Origin: Silurus meridionalis
Taxonomy: Eukaryota; Chordata; Actinopteri; Siluriformes; Siluridae
Assembly (NCBI RefSeq): GCF_014805685.1
Contig: NC_060885.1
Location: 5,662,132 to 5,726,131, forward strand
DNA: 64,000 nucleotides
Reading direction: 5' to 3'
Shown here: positions 38,677 to 49,154 of the stretch, one piece after another
Position numbering within the stretch: the stretch's first letter is position 1
Layout: the number at the start of each line of letters is the position of its first letter
Program-made: the position numbers and the translations under genes
Notes under the pieces: model-generated
Databases searched by the model: none
Told to the model about the DNA's origin: nothing
What the model saw: only the letters and a program-made list of their open reading frames with translations

Positions 38677-38894
38677 TTTGCCACTCCGAAAGAACCATCA
38701 GGTTCTGAGCCACCACTGGAGGGGTCTCATGTGCAGGAGGCCAAGTGGAAACACACTGGATGCTGCTGCTATTAGACCCAGCAGTCTTCACAGTGCTGCT
38801 TCACAGTAAGTGACTGGCCTTTCCTACTCTCTTGGCGGCCGTAAGGATGGATTCAACACAAGCGGGGGACAACTCTGCTTGGATAACGGTCAAA

Positions 38895-39559
38895 TCACAT
38901 ACTACACCTAGATATTTGCTTCTCAGAAATAAAGAAAGCACACTTGTTGCCGTTTAGCCTAAACCCCAGCTTCTTAATGTGGGCAAGAAGGACATCTTGA
39001 TGCCGGACTGCTAACTGCTCTAATTGAGCCAATATCAACCAATTGTTAATATAATTTAGAATGGGACACCCCGAAGTCTCATCGGGGTCAGTGCCGCATC
39101 CACACTTTGTGAAGGTGTGTGGTGAGGTGGCAAGACGAAACGAAAGGACCTGGTTTCGGTAAGCTTTCTCCCTAAAAGCAAACCTCAGCAAATTCCTATG
39201 TTACATGACCAGAGCCTGCTACACACCCCTTTGAACTGGGGTGAATGAGACTTACAACTGCTGTCTACAGTGCACAGGACCCATCAAGACACATCTGGCA
39301 GATTGTTAGATAGTCTCTTAAGTGAATCAGTCTCTCAAGACTGACCTCTGGTGTGCCTAGAGCCGGAGCTATACCCTGATGCAGCTTGGCCTCCTGAGGC
39401 CCGAAAAGCACTAAGTGTGGCAGGGTTAAGACACCAGCTCACAAGACGGATGGATGCATAAAAGTATGCATCTTTCGGATCTATTGTGACAAACCAGTCC
39501 TTAGACCTAATTTGGAACATGACCTTATTTAGGGTCAGCATCTTGAACCTGAGTCTCAA
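38895..39559 (-). pseudogene. DIRS reverse transcriptase remnant
   Basis: Two frames cover the RT. 39559-39335 carries the fingers/palm motif with TIDPKDAYF (aspartate of motif A retained). 39191-38895 carries FREKAYRNQVLSFRLATSP (motif B region) and NYINNWLILA, where the two catalytic aspartates are both replaced by asparagine. A frameshift and a deletion separate them. It would copy element RNA in an active relative; this copy cannot. Confidence 0.85.
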
Positions 39560-39927
39560 AGGTGAGCGGTTCAGCTGATGTAGAACAGTCTAGGATGCAA
39601 CCCACTCTCCTTTTCCACTTGTATACCTAGAGCCAGAGCTTACACCCTGGTGCAGCTGTAGGGGCCTCCTGCGAGGTGGCAAACCCTTCAAGTCCCCAAA
39701 GGTACCAGGCGGAACTGCATTCACTGGAGCTGGCCTTGCCCTGAAGCACTGAAAGTGGCAGGGTTAACAAACCAGCTCCCTGAGGGCACCAGGCCGAGAC
39801 GAGCACCGTAAACGGCAGAGACGAGTGCCCTTTCCTGGGGGAGTCCCCAGATAGTCCTGTATCAGGACTTTTTGGCTGAAGCTCTTCTATTGAAGATGAC
39901 ATTCCCCTGACCCATCAGCTCACAGGG

Positions 39928-40032
39928 CTTCGGCATCATGAGGTGCAAAAAGCAGGGCATCGTGAATCACATTCTCCCTGCTAGGGATCCTGTGCGACAT
40001 TTATGATCCTTTTACACCTCATGATGCCGAAG
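39928..40032. repeat. Long-arm hairpin inside the DIRS element
   Basis: Arm CTTCGGCATCATGAGGTG (39928 on, 23 bp to 39950) pairs with CACCTCATGATGCCGAAG (to 40032); 22 of 23 positions match across a 59-nt loop. It lies in the 5' part of the element by transcription direction. Confidence 0.9.
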
Positions 40033-40289
40033 GTGCAGGGTTGTGGTTGGTGCTGCCCCACACCTTACCTTTTTCGTAAAACAGACACACACAGAGCGCT
40101 TCCTGAACAAAGAGAAGCTAGCACTGGTTTCACCCCATGTCCGTTTCCATGATGCAGTTTGAGTTCCTGAAAGGGAACTTTGAAAAATATGTCTACTGTC
40201 TTTGAAACACGTCGATGTTTGTTATGATCTATGTTTAGGGTGGTTACAGTAATAAAATTTAAACGTTTACATTTTGCATGTTCCGAAGA

Positions 40290-40364
40290 AGTGAGCTGCC
40301 CTGTAGTGCGAATATTTACACAGGCTTGTGTACGTGAATCGCTCAGTGCAAAGAAAGAGAAGTA
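40290..40364 (+). mobile_element. Second copy of MITE-like segment flanking the DIRS block
   Basis: AGTGAGCTGCCCTGTAGTGC and CAGTGCAAAGAAAGAGAAGT correspond to 36940-37010. It is cut at about 40365 by another LINE end. Confidence 0.55.
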
Positions 40365-40672
40365 ATTGTGAATATAATATTTGTAAAATTCTTTTCATGT
40401 GTCTTCATTGTCACTTTATGCCCATATACTCGACATACACTGACAATTTGCACATTTCATTTCTTTTTCTTTTCTTTCTTTTTGAATTTCCAGATTGCAC
40501 TCTGTTTATGTTGCATCATCTGCAATATCTATTTATTCAAGTTAGAATTATTTAATTACATTCTGATTTATTTCTTTATCCTTTACTACTATTTTTGTAA
40601 CCTGTTGCTGCTGTAATGCAATCATTTTCCTCACGGGATTAATAAAGTATATCTAAGTCTAAGTCTAAGTCT
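40365..40672 (+). mobile_element. L2-type LINE 3' end with (TCTAAG)n tail
   Basis: ATGTGTCTTCATTGTCACTT, ACACTGACAATTTGCACATT and CTGCTGTAATGCAATCATTT are followed by CTCACGGGATTAATAAAGTA and four TCTAAG units. The terminal motif and hexanucleotide tail are typical of this LINE class. It interrupts the MITE copy. Confidence 0.7.
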
Positions 40673-40900
40673 AATAGACATGAACAAGTTATTTAAAAAC
40701 ATCTAAAACCTGATTTGCATTCACTCATAATGAACACTTGTATATAAGCTTACCTTTTTGAGCACTCTATCTCATTTCTTTTCATGGTTCTTTTCTTCAT
40801 GCTAATTTTAAGGATTCTTTGTGGTTTGTTTCTTTGTTTTGTGTTCTGCACTTTCATTCACATCCAATCTAATTACATGAAAACAGTTCCTATTCAGTTT
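40673..40900 (+). mobile_element. MITE-like repeat, 3' part
   Basis: Resumes at TAATAGACATGAACAAGTT, matching the break at 37046-37063, and continues through AAAACATCTAAAACCTG. The right boundary is uncertain. Confidence 0.5.
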
Positions 40901-41978
40901 CTAGAGACTTCTACTTCAGAAAAATGGCAAACAGTGTATTTATCAAAATAGAAAAGAGGAATGAAAGACATCTGTATCTCAACACATTTATCAAGATAAA
41001 CCTTCCAAACTGAAACTCTAAAAACATAATTGTACCCTAACAGAGAATAAAACAAGGGAACGACTGCTATTTTCTAAATATTACATATTGCCTACAGTTT
41101 TAGAAAATCAGCTAGCGAATAGGAATCAGGAAAGGAATATTTATAGCTGCTATAAAAATAAATGATAGCACAAATTAAACTGGGAAGTTTCACCATGGGA
41201 AATACAACTACAAATTGACAAAAAGGGGTATGTATAGTTCATAAATTAAAAACTGGTAGTAATAATAATAATTAAATTCTTCAGGATATGCATTTCTAGA
41301 AAAATAATCACCACTCTGCTGCGCATTGTGCCACATTCCATCATTTGAAAGTATTCAAACAGAAAAAATGGGTTCTTCCAAAACCCCATACTGTAACTGC
41401 ACAATGTTTGTCTCTACTCTGCCGAAGCGAATCTTATTTAATTGTCGTGGCTTTCATCTGAAATGTTCTCCCTGTAAAATTTTACAACCGACTTCAACGT
41501 ATCACTAAAGCAGTTTATCTGCCTGCGCTTTCACTCTGCCACATCTCTAATTAGGATATAATGGTTTAATCCATTCAGCTCGAAACACCTCCCAGTCCTG
41601 CCACGAGACGATCATGTGATGCGTGTTAATTCCCTCCGAATGCATGCTGAATTATTTAACACAATTGATCATCATGTAAATCGCTCTGCCAAATCATCAC
41701 TGCCTGTCAGCTAATGAGGTCCAATTGAACCACCAGAACTTCCAAGTTCGTTTGTATAGACATGCACAGGGTGATTAGGAGATTATTGAGTGGTATTAGA
41801 GGTATTAGAGATCTGTACATTTTCAGTATTGTATTTGCAATAAATAAATAAATATATGAATAAAAGCTAAGTTGCTAACCATATATGAAGTTATAAATTA
41901 TATCACAAAAAAATTCATATCACTGTATATATATACCCTCATGGCATCCATACATGGGGACAAAGTATTTACATTATT
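40901..41978. other. Unique sequence, with candidate regulatory block 41440-41740
   Basis: 41440-41740 is balanced, with TAATTAGGATATAATGG and AATTATTTAACACAATTG-type AT cores. No ORF support. The flanking parts are AT-rich. Confidence 0.3.
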
Positions 41979-42345
41979 CACACCGATCAGGCATAATATT
42001 ATGACCACCTGCCTAATATTGTGTTCGTCCCCCTTTCGCTGTCATAACAGTCGTGACCCATCAAGCATTAACAGCATTCACTTCTTCAGTAAATGTGAGC
42101 TACAGGAGATCGTCTGTTGGAGCCTTCGCTCCCCATGTGCATCAACGTCCCATGACCCTGTCGCCGGTTCACCACTGTTCCTTCCTTGGACCACTTTTGA
42201 TAGATACTGACCACTGCAGACCAGGAACATACCTCAAGAGCTGCAGTTTTGGAGATGCTCTGACCCAGTCGTCTAAACATCACAATTTGGCCCTTCGTCA
42301 AACTCAATCAAATCCTTACGCTCGCCCACTTCCCAAAGGTAAATA
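41979..42345 (-). mobile_element. Truncated Tc1-like element with transposase HTH
   Basis: The terminal repeat ACCGATCAGGCATAATATTA at the left matches 687-1194. The minus-strand frame includes RRLGQSISKTAALEVCSWSA and VVSIYQKWSKEGTVVNRRQG, the paired helix-turn-helix of Tc1 transposases. A frameshift separates it from the upstream ERKDLIEFDEG segment. The other terminus is missing. Confidence 0.85.
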
Positions 42346-42542
42346 AAAAATAAATAGTTTGTCCCTCTGTAGGGATACCATGAGGAGAAATTATACAGCA
42401 TTATGTAGCGATCTAACATTAATAAAATAATCAAATAATAAATTATTACATTTTTGATGCAATTGGAAATGATGTAAAACACTTTCATTCAGTTGTGATT
42501 GATTATGCAATGTGCTTTTTTATTATTATTTGTATGTTACTC

Positions 42543-42544
42543 AT

Positions 42545-42582
<38 letters not shown>

Positions 42583-42650
42583 ATTTAACTATTTTATTTA
42601 TTTATTTATTTATTCATTCATTCATTCATTCATTCATTTATTCATTTATT
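42543..42650. repeat. (TTTA)n/(TTCA)n microsatellite
   Basis: TTTA units grade into TTCA units, with an ACTATTTAACTATTT interruption. Confidence 0.95.
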
Positions 42651-42919
42651 GCAAGACACGAAAAAACAATATTCTTGACAAGATTGCATGATGGAGCAGA
42701 TTTTATATATCATGAAACCTATATTATTTTTTTTTCAAACCAAGGCACTTCAGTCTGGAACAAAAACATATTCATATGATATTTTGTATATAAAGTTTAT
42801 CAAGATATCAGAACCACGCTGGAATAGAAAACCTAGTCTAAAAAGGTTTTGTTCGGAGGTCTTGATGTACATTTTAAACCTATTTTCCTTTGATATAAAT
42901 ATCACTTCAGTAGGAACAC

Positions 42920-43215
42920 CTGTAACCTGCTTATTCACGACCTGCAGCATGCTCAGTGTATCAACTGTGCGTTCTCAGTGATTCAGTGACTTTGACCAAG
43001 GCATGTTAATGATGCCAGTCTGGTTGGTTCGAGTATTTCAGTATTTTAACACAACAGTTTCTAGGGTTTTAGCAGAAATGGGTATAAACACATCGAGTAA
43101 GATGCAGTTCCAGGGAACTCAAGGCTGCTTTAAACTGGCCGCAAGGCTCAAATACTCCCTCTTTACAACCGAGGTGAGCAGAAAAGCATCTCAAACTTCA
43201 CAATCCATTCAATCC
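42920..43215 (+). mobile_element. Tc1-like transposase N-terminal relic of a second subfamily
   Basis: TTTGACCAAGGCATGTTAAT, GTTTGAGTATTTCAG-like sequence and AACACAACAGTTTCTAGGGT encode a broken FDQGM..A...G.SI....F..TTVSRV helix-turn-helix. 43157-43200 (CTCTTTACAACCGAGGTGAG) encodes TLYNRGEQKSIS-like sequence further along the same transposase. Stops and deletions throughout. Confidence 0.65.
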
Positions 43216-43919
43216 AGTATTAGTATTTCCATAGTAAAATGATGAGTGTATGGACAGTCATTTTATTTGCTTAGACTCTAAAGGGACAATAAATGATTTA
43301 AAAAAGCACAGACATTTATCTATAGAGTTAAATGATACAGTACGTAGTGTATATAGACCGTTTTCCACCATCCGCTTTGCCCTGTGAGCTCAGTAATGTG
43401 CTGTGTGTATCAGTGGGATGCCACTCATCGAGATACCAGCTGAGGTTGAAAGGCTTTGAATAAGGTCAGTGTCACTGTGCTGCATTATTAATATGCTCCT
43501 GCTTACGTGTTTCGCCTGTAGAACCTCGCCAGAAGACAGACAAAGAACAGGAACAAGCTACAAGATCAAATATTGATATAAATTTACACTTGCGTGCAGC
43601 AGATTGGGAAAGAAAACAAGTTGTCTACTTGCAGCTGGTAGACAGGAACTTGTACAGACATTGAGTGTGTAAAATTTAAATCAATCAACAAATAGGAGTA
43701 AGATTGAAGATCTCAAACTGAGTTGATAAAAAAAAATAATAATTCCCCACCTGCCCGACCATGAATAGGCATATTTTTCTTTCTGTTCTTATGAGGACCT
43801 CCCAATTATATAATTATTAATGTGGCTAATTACTGTTATTTCTATATCCAAACCTTAACACCCTAGACTTTTTTTAAACATTTTTAAGTTCTCTTTTACT
43901 TTAAAAATAAAGCTGCAGT
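43216..43919. other. Unique sequence
   Basis: 43370-43560 is balanced and may be regulatory. No gene. Confidence 0.3.
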
Positions 43920-44179
<260 letters not shown>

Positions 44180-44204
44180 TATTTTTTTAAAAATTGAAAA
44201 ACTA

Positions 44205-44535
44205 TTAGTTTTTTTTTGTATGAGGACCAGCCACATGTTGCTGCAAGATAAAAATGCAAGAAATAAAACCTAGAAATTGCTATTTATTTAGGAACATCTG
44301 GGTCCTACTAAGATATATAAACTTTTACACACATGTTGGTTTTACAATCCGTGTGAGAAGTTTCAATTGACATAATTATTTACACCGCTAATTCAATACT
44401 AAACTCACTATTTTAAATATATATTAAATAAAAAAAGAAAAAAAAGAAAATCTCTGTGGGGACTAGCAAATTGTCCTCACAAGATAAAAAAACGACATTT
44501 TTGTTAACTCGTGACATTTGGTCCCCACTATTATA
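44205..44535. repeat. Possible GGGGACCAGC-type dispersed repeat
   Basis: TGAGGACCAGCCACATGTTG (44220) and GGGGACTAGCAAATTGTCCT (44458) are related phrases, each followed by an AAGATAAAAA word. GGTCCCCACTATTATAGAAA ends it. This resembles a common fish repeat, but ends and class are unclear. Confidence 0.35.
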
Positions 44536-44599
44536 GAAAAGTGTTCTCTTGAACATTTTTAGAGAAAGCAGCCTCTCCTTTGAATCCCCATTCAGGTTT

Positions 44600-44870
44600 A
44601 AAGTATTGTAAATCTTCCCTGCCAGCATTTGCATGGCATCTAAAAAGGCTTTTTGCATGCATCACATGATTGCGCCTTGAGCCTTAAGTGCTTGATGGCT
44701 GCGCATCTCAGGGGCTGCCATTATAGCATTAGCCACGTGATGCTAGCATAGCGCTAACAGATGCGTCGGCGGGAGCAGGTTGGATGGCGGCCCATAACGC
44801 GTCAGGAGCCATTAGCCTCCGAGCTTTGATTAATGTTGTAAGTGATTGTGTGAATAGCACTCGGGGACTG
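44600..44870. other. Candidate conserved non-coding block
   Basis: Repeat-free, CpG-containing, with GCCATTATAGCATTAGCCAC and GAGCTTTGATTAATGTTG cores. No ORF support. Confidence 0.35.
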
Positions 44871-44936
44871 TGAGAGAGAAAGGTTAGGCTCTCACAAAGG
44901 ACCAACAGGAGAATGCTACAGGAATAATGAACATTT

Positions 44937-44939
<3 letters not shown>

Positions 44940-44984
<45 letters not shown>
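44940..44984. repeat. (TC)n microsatellite
   Basis: About 22 TC units, followed by a long pyrimidine tract. Confidence 0.95.
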
Positions 44985-44988
<4 letters not shown>

Positions 44989-45055
44989 TTTCTGTTTCTC
45001 TTTTTTTTCCACATGGTAACCTGCTCTTGTTTTCTGGCTGCTGGTTTGATTTCAG

Positions 45056-45196
45056 CTTCCTGAGAATGTGTTTGCATGGCTCCTCCTTGCGTCGGGAATA
45101 GAAACACATGAATTATTGATCGGCTGTGATAATAAGAAAAGATATAACGATGTTGCATCGAAATGTCCTACGTGGGAATTGAGAGGCTTCACCTTG
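45056..45196 (+). CDS. Speculative exon-like segment
   Basis: A 141-bp stretch, open for all 47 codons in one frame, lies between an acceptor-like GATTTCAG (ends 45055, after a long pyrimidine tract) and a donor-like GTAAATATC (45197). The translation starts LPENVFAWLLLASGIETHEL and ends PTWELRGFTL; I recognise no family. The other two frames have stops. It could equally be a constrained non-coding element next to chance splice-like motifs. Confidence 0.18.
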
Positions 45197-45350
45197 GTAA
45201 ATATCAGACACTTTGCTCAACTTGGAAGAAGAACATGGATACCAGGTACAAAATGATTTTGTGAATGGGGTTTTCATTGATCGAATTGGGCTACTAGAGT
45301 CCCACCTATAGTTTGAATCATATATTAATGTATTAATTGATATACTGCGC

Positions 45351-45355
<5 letters not shown>

Positions 45356-45426
<71 letters not shown>
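45356..45426. repeat. (AT)n microsatellite
   Basis: About 35 AT units directly abutting the SINE at 45429. Confidence 0.95.
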
Positions 45427-45428
<2 letters not shown>

Positions 45429-45429
<1 letters not shown>

Positions 45430-45560
45430 AGTTAGATGGCACACTAAGCAATTGGGGTGGGGGCATTGTTTAGGGTCCCAGGAGCAACATTGTGTGGCTG
45501 GGATTTGAACTGATGACCTTCAGAGTCCAATGCCTTATCTACTAAGCTACCTTCTCCCCA
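45429..45560 (-). repeat. tRNA-derived SINE
   Basis: On the minus strand: GGTAGCTTAGTAGATAAGGC (A box), CAGTTCAAATCCCAGCCACA (B box), then a body ending in AATTGCTTAGTGTGCCATCT. The adjacent (AT)n may have grown from its 3' tail. Confidence 0.75.
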
Positions 45561-46039
45561 TATCAGACCTTTCTATTAAATACGTGTGATCATTTATTTG
45601 GTGAACTTTTCCGATAGGGAACGTAATATTGTGTTTATTATGTAATATTTATAGAAGGAGTCTCCAGTGACAATTTTTTGTAGCAGTCAGATGTAAACCT
45701 GCCACATTTCTTGGTAACATGACAAGTCAGAAGAAAAGAGACCTTGGTGACTCTATATAGCTGCTAGAAATAATTTATTATATGAATGAAATAGTTTCTG
45801 ACAGGATCCCACAATATATTGTGACAATAAATGGACTGAAATTGTAATAGTGGGCATATTGCTGTGGTTATTTGTAGATAATTGTACACCCATGTTATGA
45901 TTTAGTCCTGAATTATTAGTCAGATTAAGTTTTTTCAAGCAACCCAGAAAAAAAGCAAATTGGGAAATGCAGCCAGGATTAAATAAAAGAACATCTGTAC
46001 ATCCTATGGGTATTGTAAGCACAAACCAGGTACCATTTC
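45561..46039. other. Unique AT-rich sequence
   Basis: No recognised features. The 89-codon minus ORF has no domain. Confidence 0.3.
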
Positions 46040-46640
46040 CAACTGATCAGTAATGCTATCTCTGCCTCGAATAGCTCAATATCCGTCAACCTTGTGCACT
46101 TTCATAACACGTTCAAATGAATCCATCTGATTTCCTTGTCTTCTCGCTTTGCCCACGTTGCCTTCCCTCTGCAGCGGATCAATAAACGAAATGCTATGTT
46201 TAAACTGAATAAAATTTTCCACTTGTAGAGGTCCTCCTTACCACCGCATCACATCAAAACAGATCAACAACCCCCTTCTTCCACACACACATGCACGTTT
46301 ACACTTTCCCTAGCCAAGTCCTAGCCAAAGCATTTAGCCTGCCCGTGTATACAATTAAACGCCCCAGTAAGCTCTGCGTTTCCATTCGACTGGAAATGCG
46401 CGGGAGGACGGCGTCCCATGAAATGACCAGCGCTGTAATTGCATGGGCTGTGTTTACATTAATTCATGAAATAGAGCCTGCCGTCCAATTTCCACCTGTC
46501 ACACTTCTGATTGCCGAGTCAGAGACCGACCAGGCACCACACACCCGTGTGCGCATACCCTAAAGATACAATCACTGACCACACACACACTCACACACAC
46601 GTACACGCCTCCTGTTCCTGTTTGATTTCCGTCTCTGCAC
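46040..46640. other. Candidate conserved non-coding block
   Basis: Balanced and repeat-free, with ATACAATTAAACGCCCC and GTAATTGCATGGGCTGTG motifs. A short CA-rich run is at 46582-46600. ORF 46291-46563 (90 codons) has no domain or splice support. Confidence 0.35.
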
Positions 46641-47098
46641 ATGATTAAGTTTTCATGCCTTGATGCAAGACCCAGAAGCAGTCAAGCACATCAGTTATTG
46701 ATTACTTTTACAGCAAACAAGTGCAACATATATAACTAGACAATTGTCAGGGGACAGGGTTGATAACTGATCCTCTTTACCATCCTGGATCCATGCGTAT
46801 GGCGTGGCTGCTCAGGGGTGTAATGTTCATGCTAGCAACACTTCTGTAGCACAGACTATTATGAAGAGTACTGTGTTGTTGGCTGAAATGGCTTAGCATG
46901 TAACACTTAGTTGCATTTGTGACTCACGTCTCCACAGTCCCAGTTTATATCTGGTGTGACTCATCAGAACAGGACAGCAAGTGGACTGATATGGTGGATT
47001 GAATTGTTGTGTACAATCCAATCCCATCCAGCATATATTCTCACTTTCTTCCTCTCACCATTGTGACCAGGCCAAAACTCAAGATCCATCTCAGAGAC
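46641..47098. other. Unique sequence
   Basis: No recognised features. Confidence 0.3.
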
Positions 47099-47290
47099 GT
47101 TAGGGTTAGGGTTAAGGCATTAGACTCTGGATCGAAAGGTAACTATTCAAATCCCAGCACTGCCACATTTTTAAATACAAGCACCACCAAGCAGCCACTG
47201 CTGGGCCCTTGAGCAAGGCCCTTAACTCTCAACTGCTGGGTTGTAAGCTGCTCTGGATAACGATGACTGCCAACTGCTGTAAATGTAAAA
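47099..47290 (+). repeat. tRNA-derived SINE relic preceded by telomere-like repeats
   Basis: GTTAGGGTTAGGGTTAAGG (47099-47117) leads into a SINE: AAGGCATTAGACTCTGG (A-box side), ATTCAAATCCCAGCACTGCC (B box), then GGGCCCTTGAGCAAGGCCC and AACTGCTGTAAATGTAAA. Only two to three TTAGGG units, probably coincidental evolution of the SINE head. Confidence 0.7.
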
Positions 47291-48229
47291 AATTTGGTCT
47301 AAGACAAATTTTGAAAATCCTAAAAGATTCTCAAAATATTAGGCTAAAATCTGTAGTCTTTGATCGCTGGTTTGACATGTTCGTAAATATTTTTTCCTCA
47401 GATGAAATTCTGGTCAAGTGTCAAGATTTCAGACACTTTTTTACAATGTGACATCTCCTACGACCACCATCAAACCGAGAACCAGTAGGAGCGCCGAACC
47501 TGATGACACAATTAGCACCGCAACTTCAAACCACCTTAAGGAAAATGTCAAAACAAAAACCTCTGTAAAATTGGAAGTCTATATCGTTCTCTTTTTTTTT
47601 TTTTTTTGTTATTAAGGCAAATCTTAAACAAAATTAATGCCTTAGATTGTTTTTGTTTACTGCGAGCTACCATTAGTGAGAAAACATGGGTCTGAACGTG
47701 TCACGGATTGATGATGTAAAACTACGGATGAGTCTTTTTCTTGTGACATGATAACTGAGAGCCTACAGTTTGACATGGGGCTCATGATCCTCATGCTATT
47801 TGGTTAAAGTGGTAGTAATGGTTGGAAAGTTGTAGATCCATGCTTAATACTCTGGGTAATTGATCCAAAGGTTGTAGTTCAAACCCAACTACAAGTCCTG
47901 CCATTATTTCAGCTCCAGACACACTATCAAAAATAATATTGAGCTATTATTGGGCAATCTTATGGTGGTCATGTTAATGAAGACCATAACACTTGATGTA
48001 GAAATAGTTTAAGCCAGGCTAAAGTAGTTAACAGTAAATGTATACCTTTGATGTGTACCTATAGAGTGTACGGTATACCATGCCACTGATGGGGTGTGAA
48101 TACAACCTAACATACAGACCATACTAGTGTAATCTGTCTGATATTTTGTAGTATCGCTAAAAGGTTGTGAGTGCTTTCTTGCAAAACCTCGTGAAACAGC
48201 TGTAGCCTGTCATGTCACTGTTTCAGAGC
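47291..48229. other. Unique sequence
   Basis: 47800-47930 has a faint SINE-like look (TAGTTCAAACCCAAC) but is too decayed to call. Confidence 0.3.
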
Positions 48230-48720
48230 AGGCAATTGCATGTGAAGCACAACAGAAATGAGATCACTCAACTCTGCTGAGAGCAAATGTTGCCCCTGCT
48301 AATGTGAAAACTAAGAAACTCCCTGGTTTGCTTTCTAATGATGAAAGGCAAACACATGTGCAGAGCTGACCTGACCCCGGCTTGACTCTCTGATGAGATG
48401 TATGGACAGAAGCTCCAGCTCTGCTTCTGCATCCCACAAATCACATTCGGCCCCAAACACGAGCAAGTGTGTGCAGACTTCGGAGGCCTGTAATATCTCT
48501 ATAAACTCACGTCCGGTGTGTTGACACGGCTTTGGGCAAACACCGGAGAGCCGACCTTGAATAGACGATTCCCCGGCTCTTTGCTGCCCGTGTTCGTTTA
48601 GCTCAGTCCCCAGAGCACGGCGGGTCGCTTTTCTGTTTTCCTACCTCAGGCAATCAAACAGCAGCTTCCCAGCTAACCCCTGCTCCACTCATGGGCTTTC
48701 CCATTACAAAAACATTCACT
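48230..48720. other. Candidate conserved non-coding block
   Basis: Repeat-free and GC-balanced, with several CpGs between 48480 and 48630. No ORF with domains. Confidence 0.33.
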
Positions 48721-49154
48721 TACAAGATCCACACTGTAGCGCAATGCAAATATTCCAATGTTTTGCTCAGCTTGGTGAAAAAAAGGGGACGTGTTTATGG
48801 AGACGAGTTTATCACTGCACTTATTCACCACAAGACCTGTTTTATATTTGCAGTTAGTGAATGTTAAAATGACAGACAATTAAACCTGTTGGCTGTTCTG
48901 CAGATTGTGCATGAGACTACAAAGCCAAATTCACTGTTAATGGTGCACATTAATGCTCAGTGGTCCGCTCTCTCCTAGGATTCATGTTTACATTCATGCT
49001 GATTTCATTCATTTTAAGTCTGGAGCTTCCAAAATCTATCATTCAGAATTCAGATTTCCAAATTTCTAAATAAAAAAAAACACTTAAGATGCATTATTGT
49101 CCAAAAATAATAATAAAAATGTTAGCCATAAGGAGTGATAAGAAAGGCCTCCTT
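48721..49154. other. Unique sequence
   Basis: No recognised features. Confidence 0.3.

Larger units (their letters stand above)
37064..40182 (-). mobile_element. Degenerate DIRS-type (tyrosine recombinase) retrotransposon
   Basis: Minus-strand reading order: a gag-side region (39900-39600); reverse transcriptase with DWFVTIDPKDAYFYASI (about 39490-39430) and NYINNWLILAQLEQ (about 39060); RNase H-like tail with YISGHLNERADALLRQ (about 38650-38600); then tyrosine-recombinase-like sequence (38340-38226 and 37935-37500, with NCPVG..LEFLQ and LALSTLKVYVSAIS-like stretches). The RT catalytic YxDD has become YINN and several frames are broken, so it is inactive. The termini AGTTCCCTTTCAGGACCTCA (37366) and GAGTTCCTGAAAGGGAAC (40163) are inverted copies, as expected for DIRS ITRs. 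Confidence 0.85.
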
